A DNA stretch of 64,000 nt from Sthenelais limicola (taxonomy: Eukaryota > Annelida > Polychaeta > Phyllodocida > Sigalionidae): NCBI GenBank assembly GCA_942159475.1, contig OW804094.1, positions 17,878,067-17,942,066 on the forward strand. Reading direction: 5' to 3'. The notes beneath the pieces were generated by a model, which made no database searches, was not told the DNA's origin, and saw nothing but the letters and a program-made list of their open reading frames with translations. This document shows, in pieces, positions 19,078-31,182 of the stretch. Each line of letters opens with the position of its first letter. Positions within the stretch are counted from its first letter, which is position 1. The translations under genes and the position numbers were made by a program.

Positions 19078-19227
19078 GTATGGCATGACTATAGGTAATG
19101 CTAGGGCATTGTTGTGGCCAATCCCCTCTCACCTACTACTACCCCACCTACAATCCCTCGCCGCACTAACCACTCTCACCCGTCCCTCAATCACTTCACT
19201 TCCAACCACACTACCGATAACATTTAA
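19073..19227. repeat. Ngaro split direct repeat A2
   Basis: 155-bp partner of A1, directly following B1 as expected for Ngaro-type elements. Confidence 0.9.
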
Positions 19228-19272
19228 CCCACCCACCCACACCTATTAATTATCATCATTACATTCCTCCAA

Positions 19273-19504
19273 CTAATTATTTATATTCATCAAATCAATT
19301 TTATTATACAAAACTTTATTTTACAATTCATCAACCTCTTACCAATTTTATCAACAAACATCAACTATTTATACTCATCATTTTATTATTTAAAACTCTT
19401 TTATATAAATTATAAATCAAATAAATATTTAATTTCCCAAGGCTGCTTCTATCTTATTTATTCCTCTCATTATACCTCCACAATCTTGGCCGAATCAACA
19501 ATGT
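19273..19504. repeat. Ngaro split direct repeat B2
   Basis: Right end of the element, ending CAATGT, after which host sequence AATGTAATG continues. Confidence 0.9.
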
Positions 19505-20316
19505 AATGTAATGTAACCATCTATGTATGAGAATTTGTAAGCTTGAGATTATACATCATTTTCTATTGTTTAGGGCTCGTCGGAAGATCAATCTTTTGAG
19601 GCTTTTGTCCTGTTCTGTATATTCTTATGGAATAAAAATTCAATATATTTATATATATATATATTTATAACCACATAATAAATAAACTCCATATGATACT
19701 ACATTACCAAAGAACACAAGGCATGGGGGCAGTTTCAACGGCGTCCAGAAGTCCGCCAAGACCCAGTAAATTGTAGAAATAATTGTAGAACATGTAAGAA
19801 TGTCCTGAGATTAAGACTTAAATTTTTTTTTTCAATTTTTCCATATTCAGGAATGAACCACGTAACGTCACTGAATGTTCAAACCTAGGAAAACCTACAC
19901 AAATCATGTTTCTAGCACCAATAATAAGGAAGTTATGGGGTATTCATTATCACCAAACTGGCCGTCCAGCAGCCATTTTGTTTTTAGCCCGTAATAATTT
20001 TTTCCCCAAGAGATACAAAGTGGCACCCAGCTGATTCTTGCTCAGGACCCCTCCCCCCCCCCCCCCACACACACACACACACTCATGGGTCAAATGTGTA
20101 CTCATGATCGTATACATTTCCGCAGAGAAAGGGGTCATTTTTACATTCTACGGTATTTTTTTAAAAAAAAATTCGTGAATGTTAGTGAATTGGGTACCAT
20201 TCTGTCAATCATCCTGAGTAGCAAGTTCATGTGATACATTTTGAGGTGTTGGTTGCGGATTGGTGTGAGGAGTGTGGACACTTATCTGGGAGGATATCTG
20301 GATGCCCATATCTGTG

Positions 20317-20800
20317 TAATGTAATTCACGCCAACACTACTAAGTTTGCACTTATGCAAGGACTGCTTGATTGACAACCTTCTACCATCTCTGCAGTAAA
20401 TCCCTGAAGGCCAGTGTGACATCCTATTGGTTGACATTTTGTTGTATTCTATTGGCTATCTTGGTTTGACAAGTTGCCACTTAAGGCCACTGTATAGGTT
20501 TTGAGAGGAACCCATTTAGAGAGGACCACCCATGACTGAATCTGAGTGATCTACACCTACTACACCCTTTGGGATTTCTGGGTTTCAAGTCTTGGAGACA
20601 GACAAGCTCGGAATTGCAAAGACTAAAAGACAATTGTGTATTATTAGATTACAATATGTTGTTTGATGTCTTATGTCTAATTCACTTGCATTGTACTTTC
20701 ATGTTTATCCAACTGCCTTTGTAAACAGGGAGCATGCAACTTTCCTAGTTGTTAATAAACTGAACTTTACTTCCACTCCTGTGTTCTTCTAATACAGACA
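20317..20800 (+). repeat. LTR-like segment (possible solo LTR)
   Basis: Starts TGTAATG and ends near TAATACA. In order it shows two CCAAT-type boxes (CTATTGG at about 20,433 and 20,450), a TATAGG box at about 20,494 and AATAAA at 20,753-20,758, an arrangement like U3-R-U5. I could not find a matching 5-bp target duplication, so this is a candidate only. Confidence 0.3.
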
Positions 20801-20999
20801 TTCGAGGCATTTCAGATTACAGTACGTCTGATATTCATAATCTAGCCATTGCGCACAAATAGTTGACCGTAGAATTTGTTTCCTTTGGAAACGCACAATA
20901 TATACATTAACTTAAACTGATTATGAAGTTAAACAGAAAAATAGTTCATTAAATGATTGATTAACTTAATAAACTTATAACTTGTTCACTCACAAAAGC

Positions 21000-21074
21000 G
21001 GATTCTGGATTCTGGATTGCAGATCATAGATCGCAGATCGCAGATCGCAGATCGCAGATCGCAGATCGCAGATC
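21000..21074. repeat. (GCAGATC)n satellite
   Basis: About eight tandem copies of a 7-bp GCAGATC unit, preceded by GGATTCT repeats. Confidence 0.85.
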
Positions 21075-21809
21075 AAACTAGAAATAGGGGTACCAACTCA
21101 TAATTGAATTCCGCAAAATGCTGATAAGGGGGTATTTTTGCAACTAAAGTCTGTGAAATTCTGGAAAAGAGGATTTTGTACTCACTTTGTGGCACAGAAC
21201 AGCCTATAATTATGACAGAAACTCTGCGCCACTTCTGTTTTGTTTTTTTATTCTATTTTATTCAGGTCAATATCATATCTAGGCCTAATAAGTTACAGGA
21301 ATCCTTCAAGGATGATCTCAGATGTTGCCAGTGGGAGGTACATATTACCGCTGACAGTTATACAAGACTCCTTGAAATCATAAAAAAGGGTGCTTTTTCG
21401 CATAAGATTTTCCGCATTTTGCCACAAAAAGGGGGGTTAAAATGCCTTGAAAATTCTCGGAAAAAAGGTACTTTTCAAATACTGGAATGATCATGTATAC
21501 ACATTTGACCCCTGAATCGGGGTGCCAGGCTCCCAGAATCAACAATACCAGAATCAACAATAAAACTTCATCTGTACGCGAAACACGCCTTACCCCAAAT
21601 CCCAGTTTGTCAACTGGACTATCAGTTTTCAAAATGGTGACTGTGCAAATACCCTACTATTGTATGTATATCTTTACCTAGAAAACAAGTCACTGGGTTA
21701 GTGGAGGTGGAGGCTGGGAAAGCACCTGACTGATCAGTGGACCGGAAGGGGTTTTATATATGTATTTAAGATTTTTATTCCAATACAGTTCATACATATG
21801 GTAATATAT

Positions 21810-22269
21810 GGGTCAGATTTTCAGATAATGTACAATTGGCAGATCAACATATTTTGTAAATTCTGCTAAATTAGATCGAAAAATCGTCAACACTATAGGT
21901 ATATCTGAGTATATTTAGTATTGACTTGATTCAAACCATCTATCTGGTTATGTTAAACTGTATTTTAAATCTTATTTTTGTCTTAAATTTGGGTGATTTG
22001 AGAGGATTGGTGAAGATGGTACAATGTCATATCTGGGTCAAATTTTCAGAAAATGTACAATTGGCAGCTGTACACATTGAGTAAATTCTGCTAAATTAGG
22101 CTGCAATTTGGTCAATACTAGGTAAATTCGAGTATATTCTGCACTGCATTGATTCTAGCAATCTGTTTGGTTAGGTTGAACTGTATTTTCAACTTTATTT
22201 TCGTCTGAAATTTGGGTTATTTGAGAGGATTGGTAACGGTGAATTGTACTTTTTCTGAAAATCTGACCC
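21810..22269. mobile_element. Two fused MITE family 1 copies
   Basis: One copy starts at 21,810 after ATAT and lacks its right end; a second full-length copy runs 22,035-22,269 and is followed by ATAT. The outer ATAT pair suggests that the second inserted in, or recombined with, the first. Confidence 0.75.
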
Positions 22270-22399
22270 ATATATCAATGTCATATCAGAATAGGGTGCA
22301 CATCTTCTGCTATGCAGGCCTCCCTGATTACCCTAAAAGAAGTAATAAAAGTAAATAAAGTCATCATTGTCTATTCCGTGTCTTTTTAGATATAACGTA

Positions 22400-23051
22400 A
22401 AACCTCTAATAATTGCCGGAATTCCAATAATGGCCGGGGACCTGATTACCACCGGGTATCAGTGATTTTGTTAAATAACCGCTGGGATTCTAATAATTGC
22501 CCGGTGTGAATGTGGAAGTCCTTGTGGGTGGGGGGGGGGGTGTTATGTAACATTACGTAACATTGTGTAACCTCATTATCTATCTAATTATCACCTATTA
22601 ATTATAATATCTCATTATTAAAATCGCTAATTATACTTAGCTATCCAGTACTGTGCAAGTCTACTTATTCATGCTAAGCCATAGGTATTACGTAAGGGCT
22701 CCGCCCCCTACTCTTACCCACATCCTGAAGGAACATGTGTACAGATTCTAGTTCATTAAATCAGTTGCTTAGTTCTTCTCACGAAGACCACACGTTCGTT
22801 TGCTATTCTTCCATTCATACCTTAACACTGGCGGACAACCCGCTCGATCTTGGACTCTCCATGTGATGACAAGCTTTTCTCTCAATACAATTGCTTATCC
22901 AATACTACCTTATTTTTATATGTTTGTAATAAAAAAAGACATCCTGGATATGAGTTCAGACCATTGTCAATAATAGCTGTGTGGATTGTAATAACTGCCG
23001 GGGTAAGAAGGGGATTGACTTAATAGCCGCCCGGGGAATTATTGGAGGTTA
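22400..23051. mobile_element. Non-autonomous element with AACCTC(T/C)AATAATT ends and TA target
   Basis: The left end AAACCTCTAATAATTGCCGG is inverted at the right end (CCGGGGAATTATTGGAGGTT). TA lies at both borders, as for Tc1/mariner/pogo-type insertions. The inside has a poly-G run and a promoter-like GC-box stretch, and no transposase. Confidence 0.6.
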
Positions 23052-23054
23052 TAT

Positions 23055-23461
23055 GAGATGTGTTTTAGGAAAATGAGTAATAAGTCGCAAAAAATGGATT
23101 TTGAGATATCACCATATTTGAAAAGATGAGATCAAGCCGATTCCAATGATAGTAAACAGTCGAATAATCTAATAAATATTTCTAGATTTTAAGTTTGATA
23201 TTTTCGTTTTTGAAAAAAAAGTTTCCAATATTTCTGGGGGTCAATAAACAGTAAGGTAACTAAATGTAGTCCATATGAGGACCTTCAAAGCGAAAGGATA
23301 TATTACATAGATTGTGCTGAAATTTGATACATCTATTGATATAGCGATAAATGATCAACCCGCCAAAAATTAGAACATTCTAATAATGAGATCTTGTGAA
23401 AAAAACACTTTGAAAAATATCAATTTTGCGACTTGTGACTCATTTTCCTGAAACACATCAC
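23055..23461. mobile_element. MITE family 2 copy, TSD ATAT
   Basis: About 407 bp, ATAT on both sides. It inserted directly at the right end of the preceding TA-element. Confidence 0.85.
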
Positions 23462-23474
23462 ATATGGTAAATAT

Positions 23475-25178
23475 GGGTCAGGTTTTCAGAAAATGTACAA
23501 TTGGCAGCTCTATACATTTAGAAAAAATTCTCCTAAATTAGGCTGAAAAATAATCACTATACCGGCGGTATGACTAAAAGACGCACAGCACCGAAAACCC
23601 GCACAGCATCCGCACGGCATCCGCACAGCACCGCCGCTACTTGCGTGACTAGACGCACCACTTCACATTTTGTCACATAAAATGTTCAATATATAACCGA
23701 GAAATTTTTAGGATATCAATAATGATGGGTAGAACGCAAAGGCCAGTAAATATGGGACTGAATAGTTGAATACTTTTACTGTGATTATAACTGTCGAAGT
23801 TGCAAACCCTTCCCATGATGTTTAAATTAATTTTCTGTAATTTAGTCACTTATAATTCTTTAAATAAATCTCCCAGTCGTCTAATGGAGAATTTGTGGAA
23901 ATTACTGGTGGTTCATTCCGTACTCATGCTAGCGAGTGTGGGTAACTTTATTAAATATTTTGGATAGAATAGTTTTCTTTGCTCTATGTAGCCCTGATGA
24001 GATTCATATGATTCTCAATGTGATGACATCAAAATTTATAGACAAATAATAATAAATTCGGACTTCACATATTAGGCCACGGATTGGAATACTTTAAAAA
24101 GCTCTGTGATGCTGACATATAGCCGGTTTGTCTGGTATGCAATACAAGATTATAGCCTTAATTAACTTACCTGTACAGACGTTACATGCTGATCAAAATT
24201 TAATACTATATCTATTTCATATTGTAAAATATGCACCTTCTAAAATACCTTACTAGCAACGATTGCCAAATGAGGTACATATAATGATTCAATAATTATA
24301 TGATTTTAGGACAGTCAAATAGACATGTTCGAGTATTTAATACATTTTAAATTGTGGAAAAGGCTCATATAGTGTTTGAGTAGTGAGCATAAGTATTCGG
24401 ACATAATTTCGAACATTATTTATGTTGTGTCCTTAGAATTTTATTAAACGGGTATAATGCAGATCGTAATGAATATGAGGTTGTGATATACCTATCTTAA
24501 GAGTTATATGTGTAATGCTGTGTTAAATATATATATATTATACAATTATTAAATTATGTAATGATGATATGAATCGGATCTTAAGCTTTCTCTGACTGGC
24601 TTTTATTAAGGGAATAATTGTTATAAGACATTGCGTTAATTCTCCTTCTATTCAGAGTATTTAATAAAGTTGCCCATTCTCGCAAGCATAAATTTAAACT
24701 AAACAACCAGTAATATCCACAAATATTGCAATATATGAACAGGATTCAGCGATTAAATGAGTAATCTAAATATCACGAACTTTGACAGCTATTTACAGTA
24801 AGACTACTCTAGTTATAAAACTCATATTTACAGGCTTTTGAGATCCGCATTCAATAAGTTGTATCCTCAAATAGCATGGTGATCAGAAGAATATTTCATG
24901 TACAAAATGGCAACGTGGTGTGTCTGATATAAATCGCACAAGTAGTGGCGGTGCTGTGCGGGTGCTGTGCGGGTGCTGTGCGGATGCTGTGTGGGTTTTT
25001 GGTGCTGTGCGTCTTTTAGTCAGACCCCTATACCGGGTATATCTGAGTATATTTCGTATTGCATTGATTTAAAGTATCTGTTCTGTTATGTTAAACTGAA
25101 TTTTGAAGCTCATTTTTCTCTTAAATGTTGGTTATTTGAGAGGATTGGTGAAGTTGAATTGTACATTTTCTGAAAATT
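23475..25178. mobile_element. MITE family 1 copy split by a 1.46-kb element
   Basis: The left part 23,475-23,565 and right part 25,037-25,178 together give one family 1 copy. The left border has ATAT. A second, diverged copy follows directly (about 25,180-25,390). Confidence 0.8.
23566..25027. mobile_element. Non-autonomous DNA transposon with long TIRs and 9-bp TSD (MULE-like)
   Basis: Terminal inverted repeats of about 75-90 bp begin TGACTAAAAGACGCACAGCA and are built from repeated CCGCACAGCA-type units. The flanking CTATACCGG at 23,557-23,565 and 25,028-25,036 is an exact 9-bp target duplication; removing one copy restores the interrupted family 1 MITE. Long TIRs plus a 9-bp duplication suggest the Mutator superfamily. 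No transposase frame is present. Confidence 0.8.
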
Positions 25179-25524
25179 GGTTTCCAGAGAATGCACAATC
25201 TACAGTTCTACACATCTCTCAAATTCTGCTAAATTAGAGTGAAAATTTATTCTGTATAGTATTCATTCAATAGATCTGTCTGGTTGTGTTAAACTGAATT
25301 TTGAACCGGATTTTCGTCTTAAATTTGGGTTATTTATGGGAATTGGTAAAGGTCAATTGTACATTTTCTGAAGACTGGAGCCATATATATATGTGATTTG
25401 AGTCTCTTTCTTCTTGCGCCTAATACTTCTTAATAGCTTGATGTTGATGCCTTCACCAATCCTCTCAAATATTTTCTGAAGATCTGATCCATATACTAGT
25501 CTATTCCAATCGACCCGCGCATAT

Positions 25525-25760
25525 GGGTCAGATTTCTAGAAAATGTACAATTGGCAGCTCTACACATTAAGGAAATTCAGCTAAATTAGGCTGAAAAATG
25601 ATGAATACTGAGTATATTTGACTATTATTTGGTATCGTCTTGGTTTAAAGTATCAGTTCTGTTATGCTAAACTGCAATTTAAAGCTCATTTTTGTCTTAA
25701 ATGTGGGTTATTTGAGATGATTGGTGAAGGCGAATTGTACATTTTCTGATAACTTGACCC
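25525..25760. mobile_element. MITE family 1 copy, TSD ATAT
   Basis: Full length, ATAT on both sides. Confidence 0.85.
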
Positions 25761-25967
25761 ATATAGGGTCGATCACAGTCTGAATCATTCGATCATTGAC
25801 TCCACCTTCCTATTCGCAAACTATTTTTGTCGTCAGTCAGAAATAGTCGAAAGACTGCTTTTTGAGGTGTACCTTTGACAGACCTACCTTTGCTCATGTA
25901 GGGCTGTATTTATAGACTAACCCACATGAGGGCTATATATGCTGCTGCCAAAGCTGCCTATATACAT

Positions 25968-26183
25968 GAGTCAGATTTTCAGAAAATGTACAATTCAACT
26001 TCACCAATCTTCTCAAATAACCCACATTTATGACGAAAATGATGTTCAAAATACAGTTCAACCTAACCAAACAGATTGCTATATATACGAATTTACCTAG
26101 TATTGACCAAATTGCAGCCTAATTTTGCAGAATTTACTAAATGTGTACAGCTGCCAATTGTACATTTTCTGAAAATCTGACCC
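25968..26183. mobile_element. MITE family 1 copy, TSD ACAT
   Basis: 216 bp, ACAT on both sides. Confidence 0.85.
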
Positions 26184-26274
26184 ACATATCTTGACCACCT
26201 CCCCTCCCTCCTACCATGCGACCATATATGTCTCCATTTATAGCTAGCAGGAATAAACACGTATGGGTCAGATT

Positions 26275-26489
26275 TTCAGAAAATGTACAATTGGCAGATG
26301 TACATATTTAGTAATAGTTGCTAAAAAATGATAAATTTGGGGTATATCTGAGTATATTTGGTATCGCATTGATTTAAAGTATCAGCTCTGTTATGTTAAA
26401 CAGCATTTTGAAACTCATTTTTGTCTTAAATGTGGGTTATTTGAGAGGATAGGGGAAGGCGAATTGTACATTTTCTGAAAATCTGACCC
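26275..26489. mobile_element. MITE family 1 copy, TSD GTAT
   Basis: 215 bp, GTAT on both sides; a non-palindromic duplication that fixes the length at 4 bp. Confidence 0.9.
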
Positions 26490-28566
26490 GTATACCTTTA
26501 ATAAAGCCTAAACAAGTTTGTAGCGCTTATGTAACGACTTTATTAGTCTATGTGCACGGCCGTGAAATACAGGATTACTGACCGACTTTTTACTATTGTA
26601 GTACATGGAATCTATTTGTCATGTGTTTCAGGGATATGAGTCGCAAGTCGCAAACATTATATTTTTCAAAGTGTTTATTTTACAAGATCACTTTCTTAAA
26701 ATAAAATCTGACCCACATAGGAAACATTCATAATCCCAATTTATGAGGCTTAACTAGTTAAATTGTAGAAATGGGATCATAAAAAATAGAAATATCTAGA
26801 AAATGTATCGGTTGTCATGGAAACGGCTATTATTCGTAATATATATTTTAAATTGGTCTTCATCTTATCTGAAAGAGTATGAAAAAAACTGCCTTCCTGC
26901 AAAGTTTCATGCTTTTATCACTATCTCCCCATTTTATTGACGAATCTGCTGTACTAAGAGTACAGTCTCGGCTCAAAGCCTTTCAAATAAGAATGGTATG
27001 TTAGTGATTGGACGCCTACTGCGCTAATGGCTTTTCTGGGCCAGGAGTAGAGATTCATTCTAATGGTATTTTGTGATCCTGATTGGAATATACATGTAAT
27101 AGCATTTTGCGGTTAATAGGAGAGACTTTCCCTCAGGTTAAAGGGACTCGCTCAACTCTGAGCCTAGATTGTAGTATGCATTGTCTAATTAGTAACAGTA
27201 TCAGATAGTTAAGGGCCTAGTCCACTAAGCCGATTCTCCTGCGATTCTCACAGAATTTAGTGCACTGGGATGGATTATGTTGAAATCTGACATACAAATA
27301 TTTGACAATATTTTGTCGTAAATTGCAAGAATATTTTCACCAATATATCAGTTTGTATAAATGATCTATGAAAACCAAATGCATGATGGGAAAGATGGAG
27401 GCCATAGTGTGATGGAAACATGTAAAACACATGGATATTGATATTGAAGCATTGATGAATATTCATGCTGAACATGACATGTTTTCTATAGATTGCACAC
27501 TGTACCATTAGTCCCATAATTCCATGCGAATAAAGATTGAAAATGGCGCCTATGCAAATCCCCTATTAAGAATCCATTCTGGGAGTTGAATTGTATTGTT
27601 AGTTGTAGTTGAACACTCCAGAAATAGACATCTTCAGACATCAGATTCAAGATAGGCGCACATAATGGGGCGGGGGCGGGGGGGGGGGGGGGGGGGTTGC
27701 CACCCAAAACAAGTGTAACGCCCTGTGGCCACAACAGTGACCAGATGATCGTCAAAGCAAAGAACTCTAACCATCGTCACCTACGACCTCAACTGCAGTT
27801 ACCAGCATTCAAAATGGCGGAAGGTGGGTTCCCATTAGAACAAACAATGTTGGTTTTTACCTAACAAAAGCCGTTTTCAGTAGCTGTCATGTTCTGTGGG
27901 TGTTTACTATAGTTGCATTTAGGTTTGAGTGTTATCAGATACATATATCTGGCTTATAATACAGTGTAATCTAGGTGAAAAACATTGAGTGGTATACCCG
28001 TAACTGCATCATACAGTTACGGTCATAGTGGAAATCAGTTGGGGTCATACAGTGTGTTATTCCAAGTACAAAATACAAGTAAACTTCAACCCTGGTACAT
28101 TATTTGAACCCATCACAATGGTGTCATACCTAAAAGGAAGAGATCTATCGATTCAGTTTGTTATATAAAGTATTTTTAAGCAAGATTTCAAAGAAAATCA
28201 TCAGTGCCAACAACAACAATGCTGGTAACTGCAGTTGGGGTCGTAGGTGCCGAGGGTGTGAAAGTGTGATCAAAGTATGTTGGAGGTGTAATGAAACCTC
28301 AAAACGAGTCGGTCAAGGGCCAAACCCTCAGATCAGATAAGAATGGTATGTCAGTGATTAGGCGCCTACTTCGCTAATCGGTTTCCTGGCCTAGCACTAG
28401 GCATTCTAATGGGATTCTAATGACATGTTGTGGAAATTCGTAATGGAATTATGATAGCACTTTGTGGTTCGCGGCGAGAGGCTTTCCCTCTGTTTGAGGC
28501 CTAGACTGGGGTCGACAATCACTCACAACAGCAATCTGACAAAAGTGCTGAGACCATTTTCAATTT
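26490..28566. other. Gene-free stretch with mixed repeat fragments
   Basis: No supported gene. It contains an ACAGTCT-GGCTC element (26,962-27,172), half of the TTAA-type MITE (about 27,211-27,262), a fragment of the GGGGATTTGCAT element (about 27,263-27,567), a poly-G tract (about 27,670-27,698) and a second, partial ACAGTCT-type copy (about 28,330-28,515). Confidence 0.5.
26962..27172. mobile_element. Repeat family 3 (ACAGTCT-GGCTCA ends)
   Basis: The left end ACAGTCTCGGCTCAAAG is inverted at the right end (CTGAGCCTAGATTGT). Other copies are at 47,709-47,893 and, partly, at 28,330-28,515, with fragments near 50,630 and 53,700-53,830. Confidence 0.6.
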
Positions 28567-28962
28567 GTGATGTGTTCCAGGAAAATGAGTCATAAGTCGC
28601 AAAATTGATATTTTTCAAAGTGTTTTTTCCACAAAATCACAGTATTGGAATGTTCTGATTTTTGGGGAGTTTATCACTTATAGCTATATCAATTGATGTA
28701 TCAAATCTATGTAATATATCCTTTCGTTTTAAAGGTCCACATATGGAGTATATTCAGTTACTTTACTGGTTATTGCCTACCAGAAATATTACAATTTTTT
28801 TTTTCAAAAATACAAATATCAAACTTAAAATATGGAAATACTTATCAGAATATTGGACTGTTTACTATCATTGGAATCGGCTTGATCTCCTCTTTTCAGA
28901 TATGATGATATCTCAAAATTCATATTTTGCGACTTATGACCCATTTTCCTAAAACGGCTCAC
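28567..28962. mobile_element. MITE family 2 copy, TSD ATTT
   Basis: 396 bp, ATTT on both sides. Confidence 0.85.
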
Positions 28963-29236
28963 ATTTGTTCTCAGTTTATATCACGATGGGTGGTTGTACA
29001 CAACACTGTAGAGTGAAATCCTCCCATGATATAAAGTTAACCAGAATCACATGTGTGATCCGGCAATTCCAATGACAGGCAAATCCGACCTGTTCACACC
29101 AGAAGCTAAATAAATCATTTTTTAGTTCAAAATATAGCATCGTGATGTAAAAAGAGAATATAACTCGCATCAAATCTGGAGATTGTATCCTATATATATA
29201 GTCACTTGTAAAAACTCGTGACTATAAGATACATAT

Positions 29237-29471
29237 GGGTCAGATTTTCAGAAAATGTACAATTGGCAGCTGTACACATTTACTAAATTCTGCTAAATTA
29301 GGCTGCAATTTAGTCAGTACTAGGTAAATTCAAGAATATTTGGCATTGCATTGATTCCAGCAATCTGGTTGGTTAGGTTGAACTGTATGTTGAACTTTAT
29401 TTTCGTCTGAAATTTGGGGTATTTGAGAGGATTGGTGAAGATAAATTGTACATTTTCTGAAAATCTGACCC
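29237..29471. mobile_element. MITE family 1 copy, TSD ATAT
   Basis: 235 bp, both ends intact, ATAT on both sides; a good reference copy. Confidence 0.9.
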
Positions 29472-29680
29472 ATATACCAAGATCTAATGCTCGTTACATT
29501 CTCTCCTATTATTCACTAGATGTAGTATTTGGCCCGGGTCCCACAGTCACACAGGTGAACGTTCCCGTATATATATAGAGAGAATGGGCGGTCAATGGGT
29601 CCCCGAAAATAGCCACTGACGAGCGTTGCTTTAATATAATTGTTCCTATAAATATACGCATAGCCGAACTTGGTGTATGT

Positions 29681-30233
29681 GGGTCAGATTTCCAGAAAAT
29701 GTACAATGGGGAAGTTGCATAGCCGCCATTTTGAATCGTGATTCGCAAAGAAAACATGTCATGTTCAACATGGGATATATATTTATCAATGCTCTAATGT
29801 AACTATCTATGTGGTATTCATGTTTCCATGACACAAGTCCCCATCTTTCCCATCATGCATTTGGTTTCCATAGATCATTTATACAAGCTCTGATATTGGT
29901 ATAAACATTTTTGCAATTTTCGATAAAAATGTTGCCAAATATTTTTGTGTCAGATTTCAACAGAATCCATCCCAGCATGCACTGCAGTAGACATGCGCAG
30001 TGAGACATGCAAATCCCCTATTGGCAGCTCTACACATTTAGGAAAGTCTGCTAAATTAGGCTGAAAAATGATGAATACTGAGTACATTTGACTATATTTG
30101 GTATAGCTTTGGTTTAAAGTATCAGTTCTGTTATTTATGCTAAACTGCAATTTAAAGCTCATTTTTATCTTAAATGTGGGTTATTTGAGAAGATTGATGA
30201 AGGCGAATTGTACATTTACTAATAACTTGACCC
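29681..30233. mobile_element. MITE family 1 copy, TSD ATGT, split by another element
   Basis: The outer ends are flanked by ATGT (29,677-29,680 and 30,234-30,237). The inside (about 29,708-30,018) is a different element with inverted ends GGGGA-TTGCAT. The split falls in the GTACAATTGG box of family 1. Confidence 0.8.
29708..30018. mobile_element. Small element with GGGGA(T)-TTGCAT inverted ends
   Basis: About 310 bp inserted in a family 1 MITE. Related sequence is found inverted at 27,263-27,567 and as a fragment near 57,957-58,100. It carries GCCGCCATTTTGAAT and GACATGCGCAGTG motifs. The target duplication appears to be AT only. Confidence 0.55.
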
Positions 30234-30339
30234 ATGTATGAGTACTATGAGGATAAGTACTATGTGCCATATGTAGAAGTAGTGAAAAGAACAGGTCACA
30301 GAGGAGAAAAAGTGGTTGGTAGTCTTATCATACATATAA

Positions 30340-30576
30340 GGGTCAGATTTTCAGAAAATGTACATTTCGCCTTCACCAATCTTCTCAAATAACCCAAATT
30401 TAAGACGAAGATCAGGTCCAAAATACAGTTCAACATAACCAGACAGATTCATTGAATGAATACAATACAGAATACACTCAGATATACCTAGAATTTGTCC
30501 CAAGTTTCACTCAAACTTAGCAGAATTTGATAGATGTGTAGAACTGTAGATTGTGCATTTTCTGAAAATCTGACCC
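30340..30576. mobile_element. MITE family 1 copy
   Basis: Full-length diverged copy; the flanks ATAA/ATGT do not match exactly. Confidence 0.75.
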
Positions 30577-30807
30577 ATGTATTTGTGCAGACGTGAATAA
30601 ATCGATCAAGTGTTCGATGGACTTTTAACTCTTGTCGTGATTCTTTTTTTTATGGATTGAAGCTTATTTATTATGAGTCGCCTATCACGAAGCTTATTTT
30701 TTATGAGTCGCCTATCACAAAACAAACTTTGTAACCACGTTGACCGTGTCAAGAGCTCAGTATCGTCGGAGAGGCAGTGCTCATTTAAAACTGGGTCCAA
30801 TATATGA

Positions 30808-31182
30808 GTCACAAGTCCGAAAATTGATATTATTCAAAGTGTTTTATTCGCAAGATGTGTTAATTTGCGCGAATGTTTTTTTTATTTTTGTGGTGCTTAA
30901 TGTTGTTTGTAGCATGAATACATGTAACAAAATTCAAGACAGTGTACTAGATATATCCATGCATTCCTGAGGTCATTTCATAGAGTTTACTTTTTAGAGT
31001 GTATTTAGTATGTCAGTCCACCAAGAAATATTGCCAACCTTTTTTCTTAAAAAAAAAATCAAATTTAAAATATCTTATTTTTTACATTCATTGGAATCGG
31101 CTTGATCTCCTTTTTTCAAATATGATAATATCTCGAAATTGATTTTTTGAGACTTGTGACTCATTTTCCTGAAACACATCAC
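30808..31182. mobile_element. MITE family 2 copy, left end damaged
   Basis: The right end TTTTCCTGAAACACATCAC is intact; the left end begins in the ATGAGTCACAAGTC part. Confidence 0.75.

Larger units (their letters stand above)
13955..19504 (+). mobile_element. Complete Ngaro-type (DIRS order) retrotransposon
   Basis: The order A1 (13,955-14,109), coding region, B1 (18,846-19,077), A2 (19,073-19,227), B2 (19,273-19,504) is the split-direct-repeat design of Ngaro/PAT elements, which insert with a tyrosine recombinase through a circular intermediate. B1-A2, the left end and the right end all carry AATGT, the likely crossover core. It encodes gag, RT/RNase H and a tyrosine recombinase and lacks the methyltransferase of DIRS1-type elements. 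The frames are intact and the repeats are almost identical, so insertion is recent and the copy may be active. Confidence 0.9.
20089..21511. repeat. Inverted repeat pair, possible old transposon
   Basis: GGGTCAAATGTGTACTCATG at 20,088 reappears inverted at about 21,488-21,511 (CATGTATACACATTTGACCC). No transposase is seen between. It may be a decayed non-autonomous element. Confidence 0.3.
19505..21809. other. Gene-free stretch right of Ngaro
   Basis: No supported gene. It holds a poly-C/CA tract at 20,050-20,083, an LTR-like segment near 20,317-20,800, a 7-bp satellite at 21,000-21,074, and an inverted repeat pair (20,089-20,110 with 21,488-21,511). Confidence 0.5.

Noticed and set aside
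22540..22829. LTR-like stretch (TGTTATGTAAC...CCTTAACA) inside the TA-element
   Set aside because: Starts and ends suggest an LTR, but no target duplication, primer site or coding remains could be confirmed.
27486..27755. 89-aa minus-strand frame with a proline run
   Set aside because: The prolines come from a poly-G tract; no other support.
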